From the NCBI GenBank assembly GCA_963777895.1, contig CAVZSF010000005.1, forward strand, positions 620,001 through 684,000: 64,000 nucleotides of DNA, given 5' to 3'. Under the pieces are notes generated by a model. It had not been told where the DNA came from. It saw only the letters and a program-made list of their open reading frames with translations, and searched no databases. The position numbers were made by a program, and so were the translations under genes. Shown here piece by piece: positions 26,506 through 37,480 of the stretch (positions are counted from its first letter, which is position 1; every line of letters starts with the position of its first letter). Source of the stretch: UBA2241 sp963777895 (lineage in GTDB: Bacteria > Actinomycetota > Thermoleophilia > UBA2241).

Positions 26506-28583
26506 ACCCCACCCCGGCCGCCGCGGGGCTCGCACACCGGACGGTCGGGGGGCTCAGCCGCCGCCTCGCCGGCCGCGGGTGACGCGCAAAGCCTGACGCG
26601 GTCGACGAGCTCGGCGGCCAGCCGGTCGAGGAGACCGCCAGACGGGCCGGGTCGTTCGCCGACGGCCGTGACTCGATCGTTCGCGCGCGCTTCGACGGGG
26701 TTCGCGTCGTCCGCGAGGTCGCCAGCCCCGTCTGGGCCTCCTGGCTCACCGCCCGCTTCCGCATGTTCGCAAAGCAGGCGGACGTCGAGCACGTTGACCG
26801 CCTCACGGTGCGCCTGTAGCCAGCCGTGCACGAGCAGCACCTCGTCGATGGCGGCGGCGGGGAGTGGCGGTCGCGACGGCGGCGCCGCCGCGACCGCCGT
26901 CAACACCTGCCGCGCCCGTGACAGGCCGAAGGTGCGTACGGCGAGGTCGCGCTCGAGCACCACGGCGCCGTGGCTGACTCCCCAGACTCTTACACGGCCG
27001 TCCTCGGGCGCGGGGTACACGAGGACGGCGTGGTCGTGCCGCGCGGCCGCGAGGCGGCGGATGCCGCGCAGCGCGCGCTCCAGCGCCTCGCGCTGGCGCT
27101 GCAGGCGGGCGGCCTGCTCGAACGCCAGGCGTTCCACCATGAGCGCCTGGCGTTCCTGGAGCCGCTGGTCGACCCCGAGGCCGTCGCCGGCGAGCACGCG
27201 ACGCACCTCGTCCACCACCGCGGCGTACTCGCCGTTCAACGGGCGGCTGCAGGGCGAGAGGCAGGCGCCGGTGTCCGCCCGGGGACAGGGACCCCGGCGC
27301 CCTGCGGGCACCCCGCCGGCGCCGCCTCGTGGCAGTCGCGAGCAGGTGCGCAGCGGATAGACGCCGGTGAGGCACTCGACCAGACGCCGGGCCGTGGAGA
27401 CCTTGCGGAACGGCCCGGCGTACGAACCGCCGTCGTCGCGCAGGTTCGGCGTCGCGTACAGTCGTGGGAACTCGTCGCCGCTGAGCTTCACGTAGTGATA
27501 GCTGGACGCGCGCGTGCCGTGCGAGTTGTAGTGCGGCTTGTGGCGGGCGATCAGGCGCTGTTCCAGGAGGAGCGCGCCGAACTCGGAGCCCGTCTCGACG
27601 ACGTCGATGCGATCCAGCAGTTCGAGCGCCTGGCGGGCGTGGTAGGCCTGCCGCTGCAAAAAGTGGTCGCGCGTCCGTCGCCGCAGGTTCTCGGCCTTGC
27701 CGATGTACAGCGGCTGTCCGCCGGCGTCGCGCATCAGGTACACGCCCGCGGTCTGGGGCAGCCCCTCGGTGAGCGAGATCTTGTGGTAGTTGCGGCGCGC
27801 TCCCGGTTCGCAGAAGCGGGCCACCTCCTCGAGGGTCGTCATGCCCTCCTCCTGCAGCCAGGAGAGGAAGAGGACGAGCAGCTCGGCCGTCGCCTGGGCG
27901 TCCTGCAGGGCGCGGTGTTCCGGCTTGACCAGCGTGTCGAAGCGGTAGGCGAGGGCCGAGAGCGAGCAGCGCTGCTGCGGGCAGAGCTTGCGGGCCAGAC
28001 GGAGTGTGTCGAGGGCGGGACGCTGGAAGGTACAGCCCAGCAGCTTGCCGAGCTCGTAGTCGAGGAAGGCGAGGTCGAAGCGCGCGTTGTGGGCGACGAG
28101 CACCGAGTCGGCCGAGAATTCGACGAAACGGGGCAGCACCTCGTCGATGAGCGGCGCGTCGGCCACGGTGAGGTCGTCGATGCCGGTGATGCTGGTGATC
28201 ATCGCGGGGATCGGCACGCCCGGGTTGACCAGCTGCGAGAAGGTGGCGGCCTGCTCGCCGTTCACGACGCGGACGGCCCCGATCTCGGTGATCTTCGAGA
28301 AGCCCGGCGTCGCGCCCGTCGTCTCGAGGTCGACGACCGTGTAGACGACGTCGGCGAGGTCGCGGCGCTGCGCCTTCCACCGGGCGAGGCCGATGTGAAG
28401 GTCGCCGTCCCACGCGAAGCGCTCGTCGCTGCGCACGATGTCGGCGACGAGCGCGTGCACGAGCTCCGGCGAGGCATTGGATACGGGGAAGAGGCGGGGG
28501 AAGATCTCGCGGTAATCGAGGGCTTCGCCGGCCTGCTCGAGGAGCAGGAACAGCTCGTCGACCGTCGTGAACGCGAGTTGCAC
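26493..28583 (-). CDS. DEDDh exonuclease fused to a GIY-YIG (UvrC-like) nuclease
   Basis: The 696-residue protein joins a DnaQ/epsilon-like 3'-5' exonuclease to a UvrC N-terminal-like nuclease. The exonuclease region has VVDLETTGATPG, DSVLVAHNARFDLAFLDYEL and HRALQDAQATAELL. The GIY-YIG domain begins LPQTAGVYLMRDAGGQPLYIGKA in family position and is followed by YHYVKLSGDEFPRLYAT. Such fusions are common in actinobacteria and are thought to act in DNA repair. A TTG or GTG start is used (GTG 28583 here). The last 130 residues are low-complexity. The stop TAG overlaps the third palindrome. Confidence 0.85.
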   Translation of the reverse strand: MQLAFTTVDELFLLLEQAGEALDYREIFPRLFPVSNASPELVHALVADIVRSDERFAWDGDLHIGLARWKAQRRDLADVVYTVVDLETTGATPGFSKITEIGAVRVVNGEQAATFSQLVNPGVPIPAMITSITGIDDLTVADAPLIDEVLPRFVEFSADSVLVAHNARFDLAFLDYELGKLLGCTFQRPALDTLRLARKLCPQQRCSLSALAYRFDTLVKPEHRALQDAQATAELLVLFLSWLQEEGMTTLEEVARFCEPGARRNYHKISLTEGLPQTAGVYLMRDAGGQPLYIGKAENLRRRTRDHFLQRQAYHARQALELLDRIDVVETGSEFGALLLEQRLIARHKPHYNSHGTRASSYHYVKLSGDEFPRLYATPNLRDDGGSYAGPFRKVSTARRLVECLTGVYPLRTCSRLPRGGAGGVPAGRRGPCPRADTGACLSPCSRPLNGEYAAVVDEVRRVLAGDGLGVDQRLQERQALMVERLAFEQAARLQRQREALERALRGIRRLAAARHDHAVLVYPAPEDGRVRVWGVSHGAVVLERDLAVRTFGLSRARQVLTAVAAAPPSRPPLPAAAIDEVLLVHGWLQAHREAVNVLDVRLLCEHAEAGGEPGGPDGAGDLADDANPVEARANDRVTAVGERPGPSGGLLDRLAAELVDRVRLCASPAAGEAAAEPPDRPVCEPRGGRGGVGLA

Positions 28584-29041
28584 GTCGACATGCTATCTGA
28601 CGCCGCCGACGGATGCACGGGCGCATCAACGTGAACCCGGGCCCTACGATCGTCACTCTGTGATCCGGCCCGGGCACAGCGCAGACTGCCACCGACGCGG
28701 TGGGGCGGGCGGCGGCAGACGATCTGCCGCCGCCGCCCGCCCCACCGGCAGTGGGTGGGTGGTGGGGTCGCGGGGCATGCCCGCGCTACGGCGGCCCGCG
28801 TCCGCGGTTGTCGCCGTCAGCGTCCGCCTTCTCGCCGGCCCGCGCTCGCTTCCTTACCGGCCCGCGTATGCCTTCTCACTCGCGCGCGTCCGCCTCCTCA
28901 TCTGGCCTCCATCCTTGATGATTCGCGCCCTCCGCCGTCGGGGAGAGTAGGCTACGCCGGGCGCAGGCTGCGCCGGCCGCGCCTCGGGGCGCCGGCCGGC
29001 GCGCCGCGCCCGCGCGATCCACCCACAACGACGGAGGGCCG
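28584..29041. other. Intergenic region with a GC hairpin
   Basis: These 458 bases lie between the divergent exonuclease and selenoprotein genes. A strong but slightly uneven inverted repeat spans 28699-28746. The rest is GC-rich with no gene, tRNA or riboswitch that I recognise. A GGAGG Shine-Dalgarno for the next gene lies at its right end. Confidence 0.4.
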
Positions 29042-30757
29042 ATGGCCGCCCCCGACACGCGTCAACCGGCGCCGGAGTTCCAGACGGGCCTGGACTGGAT
29101 CAATGTCGACCAGCCGCTCGCCATCGGCGAGCTGCGCGGCAAGATCGTCCTGCTCGATTTCTGGACCTACGGCTGAATCAACTGCCTCCACGTACTCCCG
29201 CAGTTGCGGGAGCTGGAAGAGCGCTATCCCGATGAGCTCGTCGTCGTCGGCGTCCACTCCGGCAAGTTCCGCGCGGAGCGGGTGACCGGGAACGTCGCGC
29301 AGGCGGCCGACCGGCTGGCCGTCCGGCACCCTGTCGTGAACGACCGCCAGTACCGCATCTGGCGCGCCTTCGGCGTGACGGCCTGGCCGACCATCGTAGT
29401 GGTCGATCCCGCGGGTGGCTACGTCGGCTCGCAGCCCGGCGAGTTCCTCGCGGGAGACCTCGCCCCGGTCATCGACGATCTCATCGACGAATTCGACCGA
29501 GACGACGCCCCGGACGGCGCGCGGCTCGACCGGCGCCGGCTCGGGCTTCGCCTGCCGCCGGCGCCTTCCGGCGCGCTGCGCTACCCCGGCCGCGTGCTCG
29601 CCCTGCCGGGGGGACGGCTCTTCGTGAGCGACACGGGCCAGGACCGCATCCTCGAGCTGCAGCTCGAGGATGGGGACAGGGCCCACCTCGTGCGCGTCAT
29701 CGGCTCCGGCCGGTCCGGCTTCGCCGATGGGCCGCTCGAGGAGGCCGCGTTCAAGAGTCCCGAAGGCCTCGCTCACACGCCGGCGCGCTTCACCGGCGCG
29801 GGCCTCCTCACGACGGCCGAGGGTTGGTCGCCCGCCGCATCGGCCGGCCCCTTCCTCCCGGCCCCCGGCACGCTGTTCGTCGCCGACGAGGAGAACCACG
29901 CGGTGCGGGTCGTCGACCTCGAGCGCGGCGTGGTGGGGACGCTGGCCGGCACGGGGCGGCAGGCCCGCCGCGTCAACGAGTCGGGCACCGGCGCGGAGGT
30001 CCCGTTGAGCTCCCCGTGGGACGTCGAGCTGGTCGACGGGGCGCTGGTGGTGGCCATGGCGGGCTTTCATCAGCTGTGGCGCATCGACCTCGAGACCGAG
30101 GTCGTGGAGCCCTTCGTCGGGACGGGCCGTGAGGACATCACGGACGGCCCGTCTCAGAACTGCACCCTCGCGCAGCCCACCGGTCTGCGGCTCGCCGGGG
30201 ATCGTCTGTACTTCGCCGACAGCGAGTCGAGCGCGGTGCGAGAGGCCGTCGCGAGCCACGCCTGGAGCTCGAGCCACGCGGCCGGCCCCGATGTGACGAG
30301 TCTCGTCGGCACGGGCCTGTTCGAATTCGGCGACGAGGACGGCCAGGGCGGGCACGCGCGCCTGCAGCACCCCTACGACCTGGCCGTCGGACCGGCGCCG
30401 GGGAACGGCGACACGGCCGACGGAGGCGCGCATGATAGCGATGCCGGGGCGTCGCACGACGGCCCTCTGGCCATCGAGCCCCGAACGGATGAGGGCCGCG
30501 TGCTCTACGTGGCCGACACCTACAACAACAAGATCAAGCTGCTCGACCCCCGGACGAAGCGCTGCGCGACCTTCGCGGGCAGCGGGGAGGAGGGCCTGGA
30601 GGACGGCGACGCCCTGCAGGCTCGCTTCGACGAGCCCCAGGGCGTCGCCGTCGCGGACGGCCTGCTCTTCGTCGCCGACACCAACAACCACGCCCTGCGC
30701 GTCGTCGACCTGCGCGAGCCTCACCCGGTCGTCCGCACCATCGAGCTCGCCTTCTGA
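29042..30757 (+). CDS. Thioredoxin/NHL-repeat selenoprotein (UGA at codon 45)
   Basis: The gene encodes a 571-residue NHLRC2-like protein: an N-terminal thioredoxin fold and a C-terminal NHL beta-propeller. The active site reads LLDFWTYG-TGA-INCLHVLPQL. The in-frame TGA (29174-29176) takes the place of the first Cys of the family's C-I-N-C, giving U-I-N-C. Downstream the fold continues (VVGVHSGKF, FGVTAWPTIVVVDPAG) and the propeller has at least four NHL-type repeats (YPGRVLALPGGRLFVSDTGQ, GVAVADGLLFVADTNNHALR). The ATG has GGAGG upstream. A hairpin follows the UGA. I infer a selenocysteine redox centre; no signal peptide is seen. Conventional reading would leave a 44-residue stub and a thioredoxin without its nucleophile. 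Confidence 0.88.
29195..29212 (+). promoter_or_regulatory. SECIS-like hairpin after UGA 29174-29176
   Basis: Seven base pairs (29195-29201 with 29206-29212) close an AGTT loop. The stem starts 18 bases after the UGA; the loop is 25-29 bases after it and exposes G and U. Placement fits bacterial SECIS elements, though it is farther from the UGA than the one at 4856. Confidence 0.6.
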
Positions 30758-31082
30758 GGGCTGCGCCCGCGACGCACGGTCGCCGCCGACCGATCGATTC
30801 CCGCGACAGGCGACGCAAGACGCGGCCGTGCCGAGCGACAGCACGGCCTCCGGCGTTGGGCGCGGACTCCAGCGAATCCCCAGCGCCGTGCCCCACCGGA
30901 CGTCGCGCGCCGAGTCTTGTCGGCGAGCCGCCCCCCGATGAGAATAGGAGTGTCAGGAGCGGCGTCCGTTACGCTCGCCGGGGTTACGGGTACTGGTCCG
31001 GCAGACGGCGGAAGGAGCCCCGCCGCGCCGGCCCGGCGCAGTCAGGCCGGCCGCCGCGGGGCAGTTCGCAAGGAGTCATCCC
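30758..31082. other. Intergenic region before hsp20
   Basis: These 325 bases contain a short hairpin (30824-30831 with 30841-30848) that may end the selenoprotein transcript, and an AAGGAG Shine-Dalgarno at the right end. I see no CIRCE or HAIR heat-shock operator and no gene. Confidence 0.4.
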
Positions 31083-31513
31083 GTGGATTACGACAAGATG
31101 CAGGACGAGGTGCTGCGCGCGTTCAACGACTCGTGCGTGATCAGCACGCGGCAGCAGTATCGCGGGCGCGGCTTCAGGCCGGCCGCGGACGCGTTCTTCG
31201 AAGAGGCGACGCGCGAGATCGTCGTGCGGTTCGCCTTGCCGGGTCTCGACCGTGACGACATCGAGCTGCTCTCCGACCGGCGGGAGCTCGTGGTGCGCGG
31301 CGAGCGGCGCTTCCCCGGCGGCGAGCGCCGCGTCTACCAGCAGGTCGAGATGGACTACGGCACGTTCGAGCGCCGCGTCCGCCTGATGGTCGACGTCGAC
31401 CCCGAGAGCACGACGGCGACGTATGAGGCCGGCGTGCTCGAGGTGCGTCTCACCTTGGTGGATGCCGACAAGCACGCCCGCAAGATCGAGATCACGACGA
31501 TCGAGGACGAGAC

Positions 31514-31517
<4 letters not shown>
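31083..31517 (+). CDS. hsp20: Small heat shock protein (Hsp20/alpha-crystallin)
   Basis: This 144-residue ATP-independent holdase chaperone has the alpha-crystallin domain: REIVVRFALPGLDRDDIELL, LVVRGERRF, and TATYEAGVLEVRLTLVD, which contains the conserved A-x-x-x-x-G-V-L motif. The GTG start follows AAGGAG. Its stop overlaps the lon start (ATGA), so chaperone and protease are translated from one message, a sensible heat-stress pair. Confidence 0.92.
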
Positions 31518-34174
<2,657 letters not shown>

Positions 34175-34262
34175 ACCGAGAAGCGGCGCAAGAAACCGCC
34201 GCAGGAGCGCGCGCAAGAAGCAGACCACAGCCGGCGACTAGTCGGGACGGCGAGCAGGTGAC

Positions 34263-34302
34263 GCGACGGGCGGGGCGGGCCGTGAGGCCCCCCGCCCGTC
34301 GC
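34263..34302 (+). terminator. Terminator after lon
   Basis: GCGACGGGCGGGG (34263-34275) pairs with 34290-34302 around a 14-base loop. It separates lon from the convergent dehydrogenase gene and may serve both. Confidence 0.62.
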
Positions 34303-34334
34303 CTCCGCGCTTTCGCTCGTGGGGCCGGCTGCGC

Positions 34335-35288
34335 TCAGAACGTCCCGAACAGCTCGCGCTTCGCCTCGACGACCCTCACGAGGAACTCGTCGCGCAGCGC
34401 CTCCCACTCCTCCAGCGTTCGTCCCGCGGCCTGCGAGCGCGTCTGCGCATCGAGCTTGGTGATCAACTCCTCGGTGAGCTCGGGATAGACGTTGTGCGAC
34501 CAGTCGGGGATGCGCGATGGGTCGAACTGGCGAAGGGCGTGGGCCATGCCGCCGGGCCCGCCCTGCATCAGGTACACGAAGGCGGGCCCGAAGAGCGCCC
34601 AGCGCATGCCGCACCCGTCGCTGATCGCCGCGTCGAGCTCGGCGCACGTGGCGATGTCGTCATTGACGAGGTGGAACATCTCGCGCCAGACCGCCTCCTG
34701 CATCCGGTTCATGACGAAGCCGGGCGCCTCGCGGCGCACGCGCAGCGGGCGCTTGCCGAGGCGCTGGTAGAAAGCCATCGCCCACTCCGCGGCTTCATCG
34801 CTTGTGCGCTCGCCGGCGACGACCTCGACCAGCGGGAGGATGTGCGCCGGGTTCGAGGGATGGCCCGCGAGCACGCGCTCGGGATGACGGCAGCCACGCT
34901 GAAAGACGGTGGGGAGGATGCCGGAGGTGCTCGAGGCGATGACGACGCCGGGTGGGCAGGCCTTGTCGATGGCCTGCACGACCGCCGTCTTGAGCTCCTC
35001 GTCGTCCGGCACGTTCTCCTGAACGAAGCTCGCGCTCGCCACAGCCTCTTCGACCGACCCGGCGAAGTGCAGGCGTTCCGCAGTGGCGCCTGGCTCAAGA
35101 CCAAGGCGCTCGAGGGCGGGCCAGCAGGCGGCGACCGTGTCCCGCAGGCGCGCCTCCGCACCCAGCGCGGGGTCTGTCGCCGTCACCTCGAGGCCCCTGC
35201 CCAGGAAGAAGGCCGCCCAGCGCGAGCCGATCAAGCCCGTGCCTACCACGGCGACACGCCCCACATCGCCCACGTCGACGATTGTCAT
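34335..35288 (-). CDS. L-carnitine/3-hydroxyacyl-CoA-type dehydrogenase
   Basis: The 317-residue NAD-dependent dehydrogenase has an N-terminal Rossmann fold (VAVVGTGLIGSRWAAFFLGRG) and the C-terminal helical domain of the 3-hydroxyacyl-CoA dehydrogenase superfamily. The blocks SSTSGILPTVFQ, RVLAGHPSNPAHILPLVEVV, AVWREMFHLVNDDIAT and GCGMRWALFGP match the L-carnitine 3-dehydrogenase branch better than fatty-acid FadB. That enzyme oxidises carnitine to 3-dehydrocarnitine. In a window with quaternary-amine methyltransferases this reading is attractive. L-gulonate or other hydroxyacid substrates remain possible. Confidence 0.8.
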   Translation of the reverse strand: MTIVDVGDVGRVAVVGTGLIGSRWAAFFLGRGLEVTATDPALGAEARLRDTVAACWPALERLGLEPGATAERLHFAGSVEEAVASASFVQENVPDDEELKTAVVQAIDKACPPGVVIASSTSGILPTVFQRGCRHPERVLAGHPSNPAHILPLVEVVAGERTSDEAAEWAMAFYQRLGKRPLRVRREAPGFVMNRMQEAVWREMFHLVNDDIATCAELDAAISDGCGMRWALFGPAFVYLMQGGPGGMAHALRQFDPSRIPDWSHNVYPELTEELITKLDAQTRSQAAGRTLEEWEALRDEFLVRVVEAKRELFGTF

Positions 35289-35426
35289 CGCTCCTCCTCA
35301 GCCGCTGGCCGAGTCATATCACGAGTCCGGGGACGCCGACGTGCTCGTGAGTCTTGGCTGAGCGGGAACCGGGCCGGGAGGAGGCGAATGCGGGCGTGCG
35401 TACACGCGGGAATCGAGCGTACCGAA

Positions 35427-35510
35427 GGTCAGGCGCGAGGAGAGCGAAGGCGAAGGTCAGGCGCGAGGGCAGCGAAGGCGAAGGTCAGGCGGGAGTGGAG
35501 CGAACGCGAA
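35427..35510. repeat. 28-bp tandem repeat, three units
   Basis: Units start at 35427, 35455 and 35483 with GGTCAGGCG and end GCGAA; units 1 and 2 are nearly identical and unit 3 has more changes. The array lies directly against the 3' end of the HEAT-repeat gene (stop at 35514). Confidence 0.7.
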
Positions 35511-35513
35511 GGA

Positions 35514-36365
35514 TCAGCCGGCAGGACCGGCTTGCTCTTCGCGCGGCAGCTCGTCATCTGAAGCGTCGGCGCTCTTGGGCGACTGTGTCGGCGGCGCCTC
35601 GTTCGGCGCCTCGTCCTCCGGTGCCTCATCCGCCGGCGCCTGGTCCGACGCCTCGTCCGCCGCCGCTTCATCCGCCGGCGTCTCATCGGCGGACGCCTCG
35701 TCTGCCGGCGCCGCGGCGGCCTTCTTCTTCGTCCGCTTCTGCGCCTCTTGCTTCCGTTGCTCGACAAGCCAATCCATGTTCGTCCCCTTGCCGCCCACGA
35801 ACTGTATCGCCGTGCTCGCCCGCCGCGCCACCATGGGGTTCCGGTCCTTGGCGAGCACTCGCATGAGCTTCCCGGCCCGCATGTCGCTTGTCCGCTTGAG
35901 CGCGTCGACCAGCCCGAGCTTCAGGTCAACGTCCCAGTAGCGCACCTTGCGGAAGAGCTCCTTGTTGGTCGCGGGGTCATCCAGCAGGGCGAGGGCGCGC
36001 GCGGACTGGTAGCGCACCACTGGTGTGGGATCGTCGAGCAGCGAGAGCAGCTTGGCGATGGCGTTCTTGTCGCCGCGGAGGGCGGCGGCGGCGAAGCGGC
36101 CGACGCCCTTGGCGGCCAGGGCCGTCTCATCCTGCCGCTCGGCGAAGCGATTGAGCTCCCGCCCCACGAAGTAGAGCGCGGGCACGCCGGCGACGATCAC
36201 GGTCGCCAGCCAGATCCCGTAGAAGAGCGCGACGTTCTCGCTGCGCCACTCCACGAACGGCTCGTGACCGCCCTTGACGCTCGCACCGATCGTCGTCACG
36301 AGAGACCACGTGAACAGCGCCACGAAGACGAGGGTGAGTGCGATGACGAAGGGACGATTCTTCAT
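35514..36365 (-). CDS. Membrane protein with HEAT-like repeats and acidic tail
   Basis: The 283-residue protein has two membrane segments near its N-terminus (FVIALTLVFVALFTWSLVTT and IWLATVIVAGVPALYFVG), then about three HEAT/Armadillo-type helical repeats (AIAKLLSLLDDPTPVVRYQS, LFRKVRYWDVDLKLGLVDAL, LMRVLAKDRNPMVARRAS). The last 80 residues are a low-complexity tail of ADEAPADEA units after a basic stretch. The ATG at 36365 precedes the first helix; longer versions read an antisense frame. It may be a scaffold at the membrane; function unknown. Confidence 0.65.
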   Translation of the reverse strand: MKNRPFVIALTLVFVALFTWSLVTTIGASVKGGHEPFVEWRSENVALFYGIWLATVIVAGVPALYFVGRELNRFAERQDETALAAKGVGRFAAAALRGDKNAIAKLLSLLDDPTPVVRYQSARALALLDDPATNKELFRKVRYWDVDLKLGLVDALKRTSDMRAGKLMRVLAKDRNPMVARRASTAIQFVGGKGTNMDWLVEQRKQEAQKRTKKKAAAAPADEASADETPADEAAADEASDQAPADEAPEDEAPNEAPPTQSPKSADASDDELPREEQAGPAG

Positions 36366-36402
36366 GTCGCGCCGGGGGCCGCGGGACGGAGGAGAGGATC
36401 GG

Positions 36403-36440
36403 GGGCCGGGCGGCGCTGCGGCTGCAGCGCCGTCCGGCCC
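36403..36440. terminator. GC-rich hairpin between phosphoesterase and HEAT genes
   Basis: Bases 36403-36419 pair with 36424-36440 with a single G-T pair around GGCT. It follows the stop of the leftward phosphoesterase gene by about 20 bases. Confidence 0.65.
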
Positions 36441-36459
36441 GCGTCCATCGTCTCCACGA

Positions 36460-37407
36460 TCAGCCCTGGATCTTCCAGTACTTCTCGACCTTCTCGGGCG
36501 AGAGCTCGACGATGAACCCGCGCAGCAGGCCCTCGCCGTATTCAGAGCCGGGATTGATGCAGAGGGTATCGCCGATGAACGTGAAGCCGCTCGACTCGTG
36601 GATGTGGCCGTGCAGGCCCAGCATGGGCTGATACTTCTCGATCGTGTCGCGCACTGCCTGCGAGCCGACGTGCACCATCTCCACGCCGCCGGCGCCGGAC
36701 TGGACCTTGAGGTCCTTGAGCTGGGGCGCGAGGTCGATGTCGGTGTCCTTGGGCGGGCAATGGATGTTCCAGATCGAGTTGTGGACATCGCCCTTGAGCC
36801 ACGAGACCTTCTCCTCGAGCATCTTCTTCATGCCCTCTTCGTCGGTCTCGCGCGGGGTGTCCCACGGGGTGGGCGTGACGTACTCGTGGCTGATGAGCTC
36901 ATGGCCCTCGAGATCGACCACCTTGTCGGTCGGGTAGATGATGCCGCGGTCGGTGTACTCGAGGATCGCCGCGTCGAGCTCACGAGGGTCGTCGTTGCCG
37001 GGCATGACGATCGACGTGATCTTCGAGGTGTCGAGCTTCTCGATGAGCAGGTCGAGCCAGTGCCGCATACGGCCGATGACGGCCTCTTTCATGATGGCGT
37101 CGACCTTGTCGGGGTGCTTCTTGAGGTCGTCGAGGCCGTTCTTGTCGATACGGCAGGAGTAGACGCCGCCGTTGGAGAGCTTGGTCTCCCAATCGACGAT
37201 CTCGTCCTCGCTCTTCAGCTTGACCTCACGCCCGAAGTACCCGGACTTCGAGTAGCCCTTGCCGTAGTCGATGATCGGCACAAGGGCTTTGCCGGCGAGG
37301 TCGCCGCAGAGCATCAGGCAGTCGCACTCGTAGATGCTGATCGCGCTGATCCATTTGCGCCACACGGTCTCTGCGCCGTGCACGTCGACGGAGTAGAAGA
37401 TCCTCAT
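36460..37407 (-). CDS. Calcineurin-like metallophosphoesterase
   Basis: The 315-residue protein is a binuclear metallophosphoesterase. Metal-binding motifs appear in order: D-x-H in YSVDVHGAE, GD in LMLCGDLAGK, GN-D in VMPGNDDPR, H in IWNIHCPP and G-H-x-H in GLHGHIHES. Codon use and residue composition (many Lys and Ile) differ somewhat from neighbours and the protein looks archaeal or thermophile-like, which may point to transfer. Substrate unknown. It follows the permease gene and may be cotranscribed across the weak terminator between them. Confidence 0.88.
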   Translation of the reverse strand: MRIFYSVDVHGAETVWRKWISAISIYECDCLMLCGDLAGKALVPIIDYGKGYSKSGYFGREVKLKSEDEIVDWETKLSNGGVYSCRIDKNGLDDLKKHPDKVDAIMKEAVIGRMRHWLDLLIEKLDTSKITSIVMPGNDDPRELDAAILEYTDRGIIYPTDKVVDLEGHELISHEYVTPTPWDTPRETDEEGMKKMLEEKVSWLKGDVHNSIWNIHCPPKDTDIDLAPQLKDLKVQSGAGGVEMVHVGSQAVRDTIEKYQPMLGLHGHIHESSGFTFIGDTLCINPGSEYGEGLLRGFIVELSPEKVEKYWKIQG

Positions 37408-37433
37408 TCACACACTCCCTTCAGGAGAGAAAC

Positions 37434-37469
37434 GAAGGGCTCCCCTCCTGTGGCGGAGGGGAGCCCTTC
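37434..37469. terminator. Terminator or attenuator after the permease gene
   Basis: A 15-bp perfect stem (37434-37448 with 37455-37469) lies 12 bases past the permease stop and 27 bases before the phosphoesterase start. It could end the permease transcript or reduce read-through into the next gene. Confidence 0.72.
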
Positions 37470-37480
37470 CAAGCAATGGA

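Noticed and set aside
34175..34259. Open frame after the TAG stop of lon, basic in composition
   Set aside because: TAG is a common stop here and the extension has no domain; similar basic composition can arise from the repetitive G/C-rich end of the gene. Kept only as a remark.
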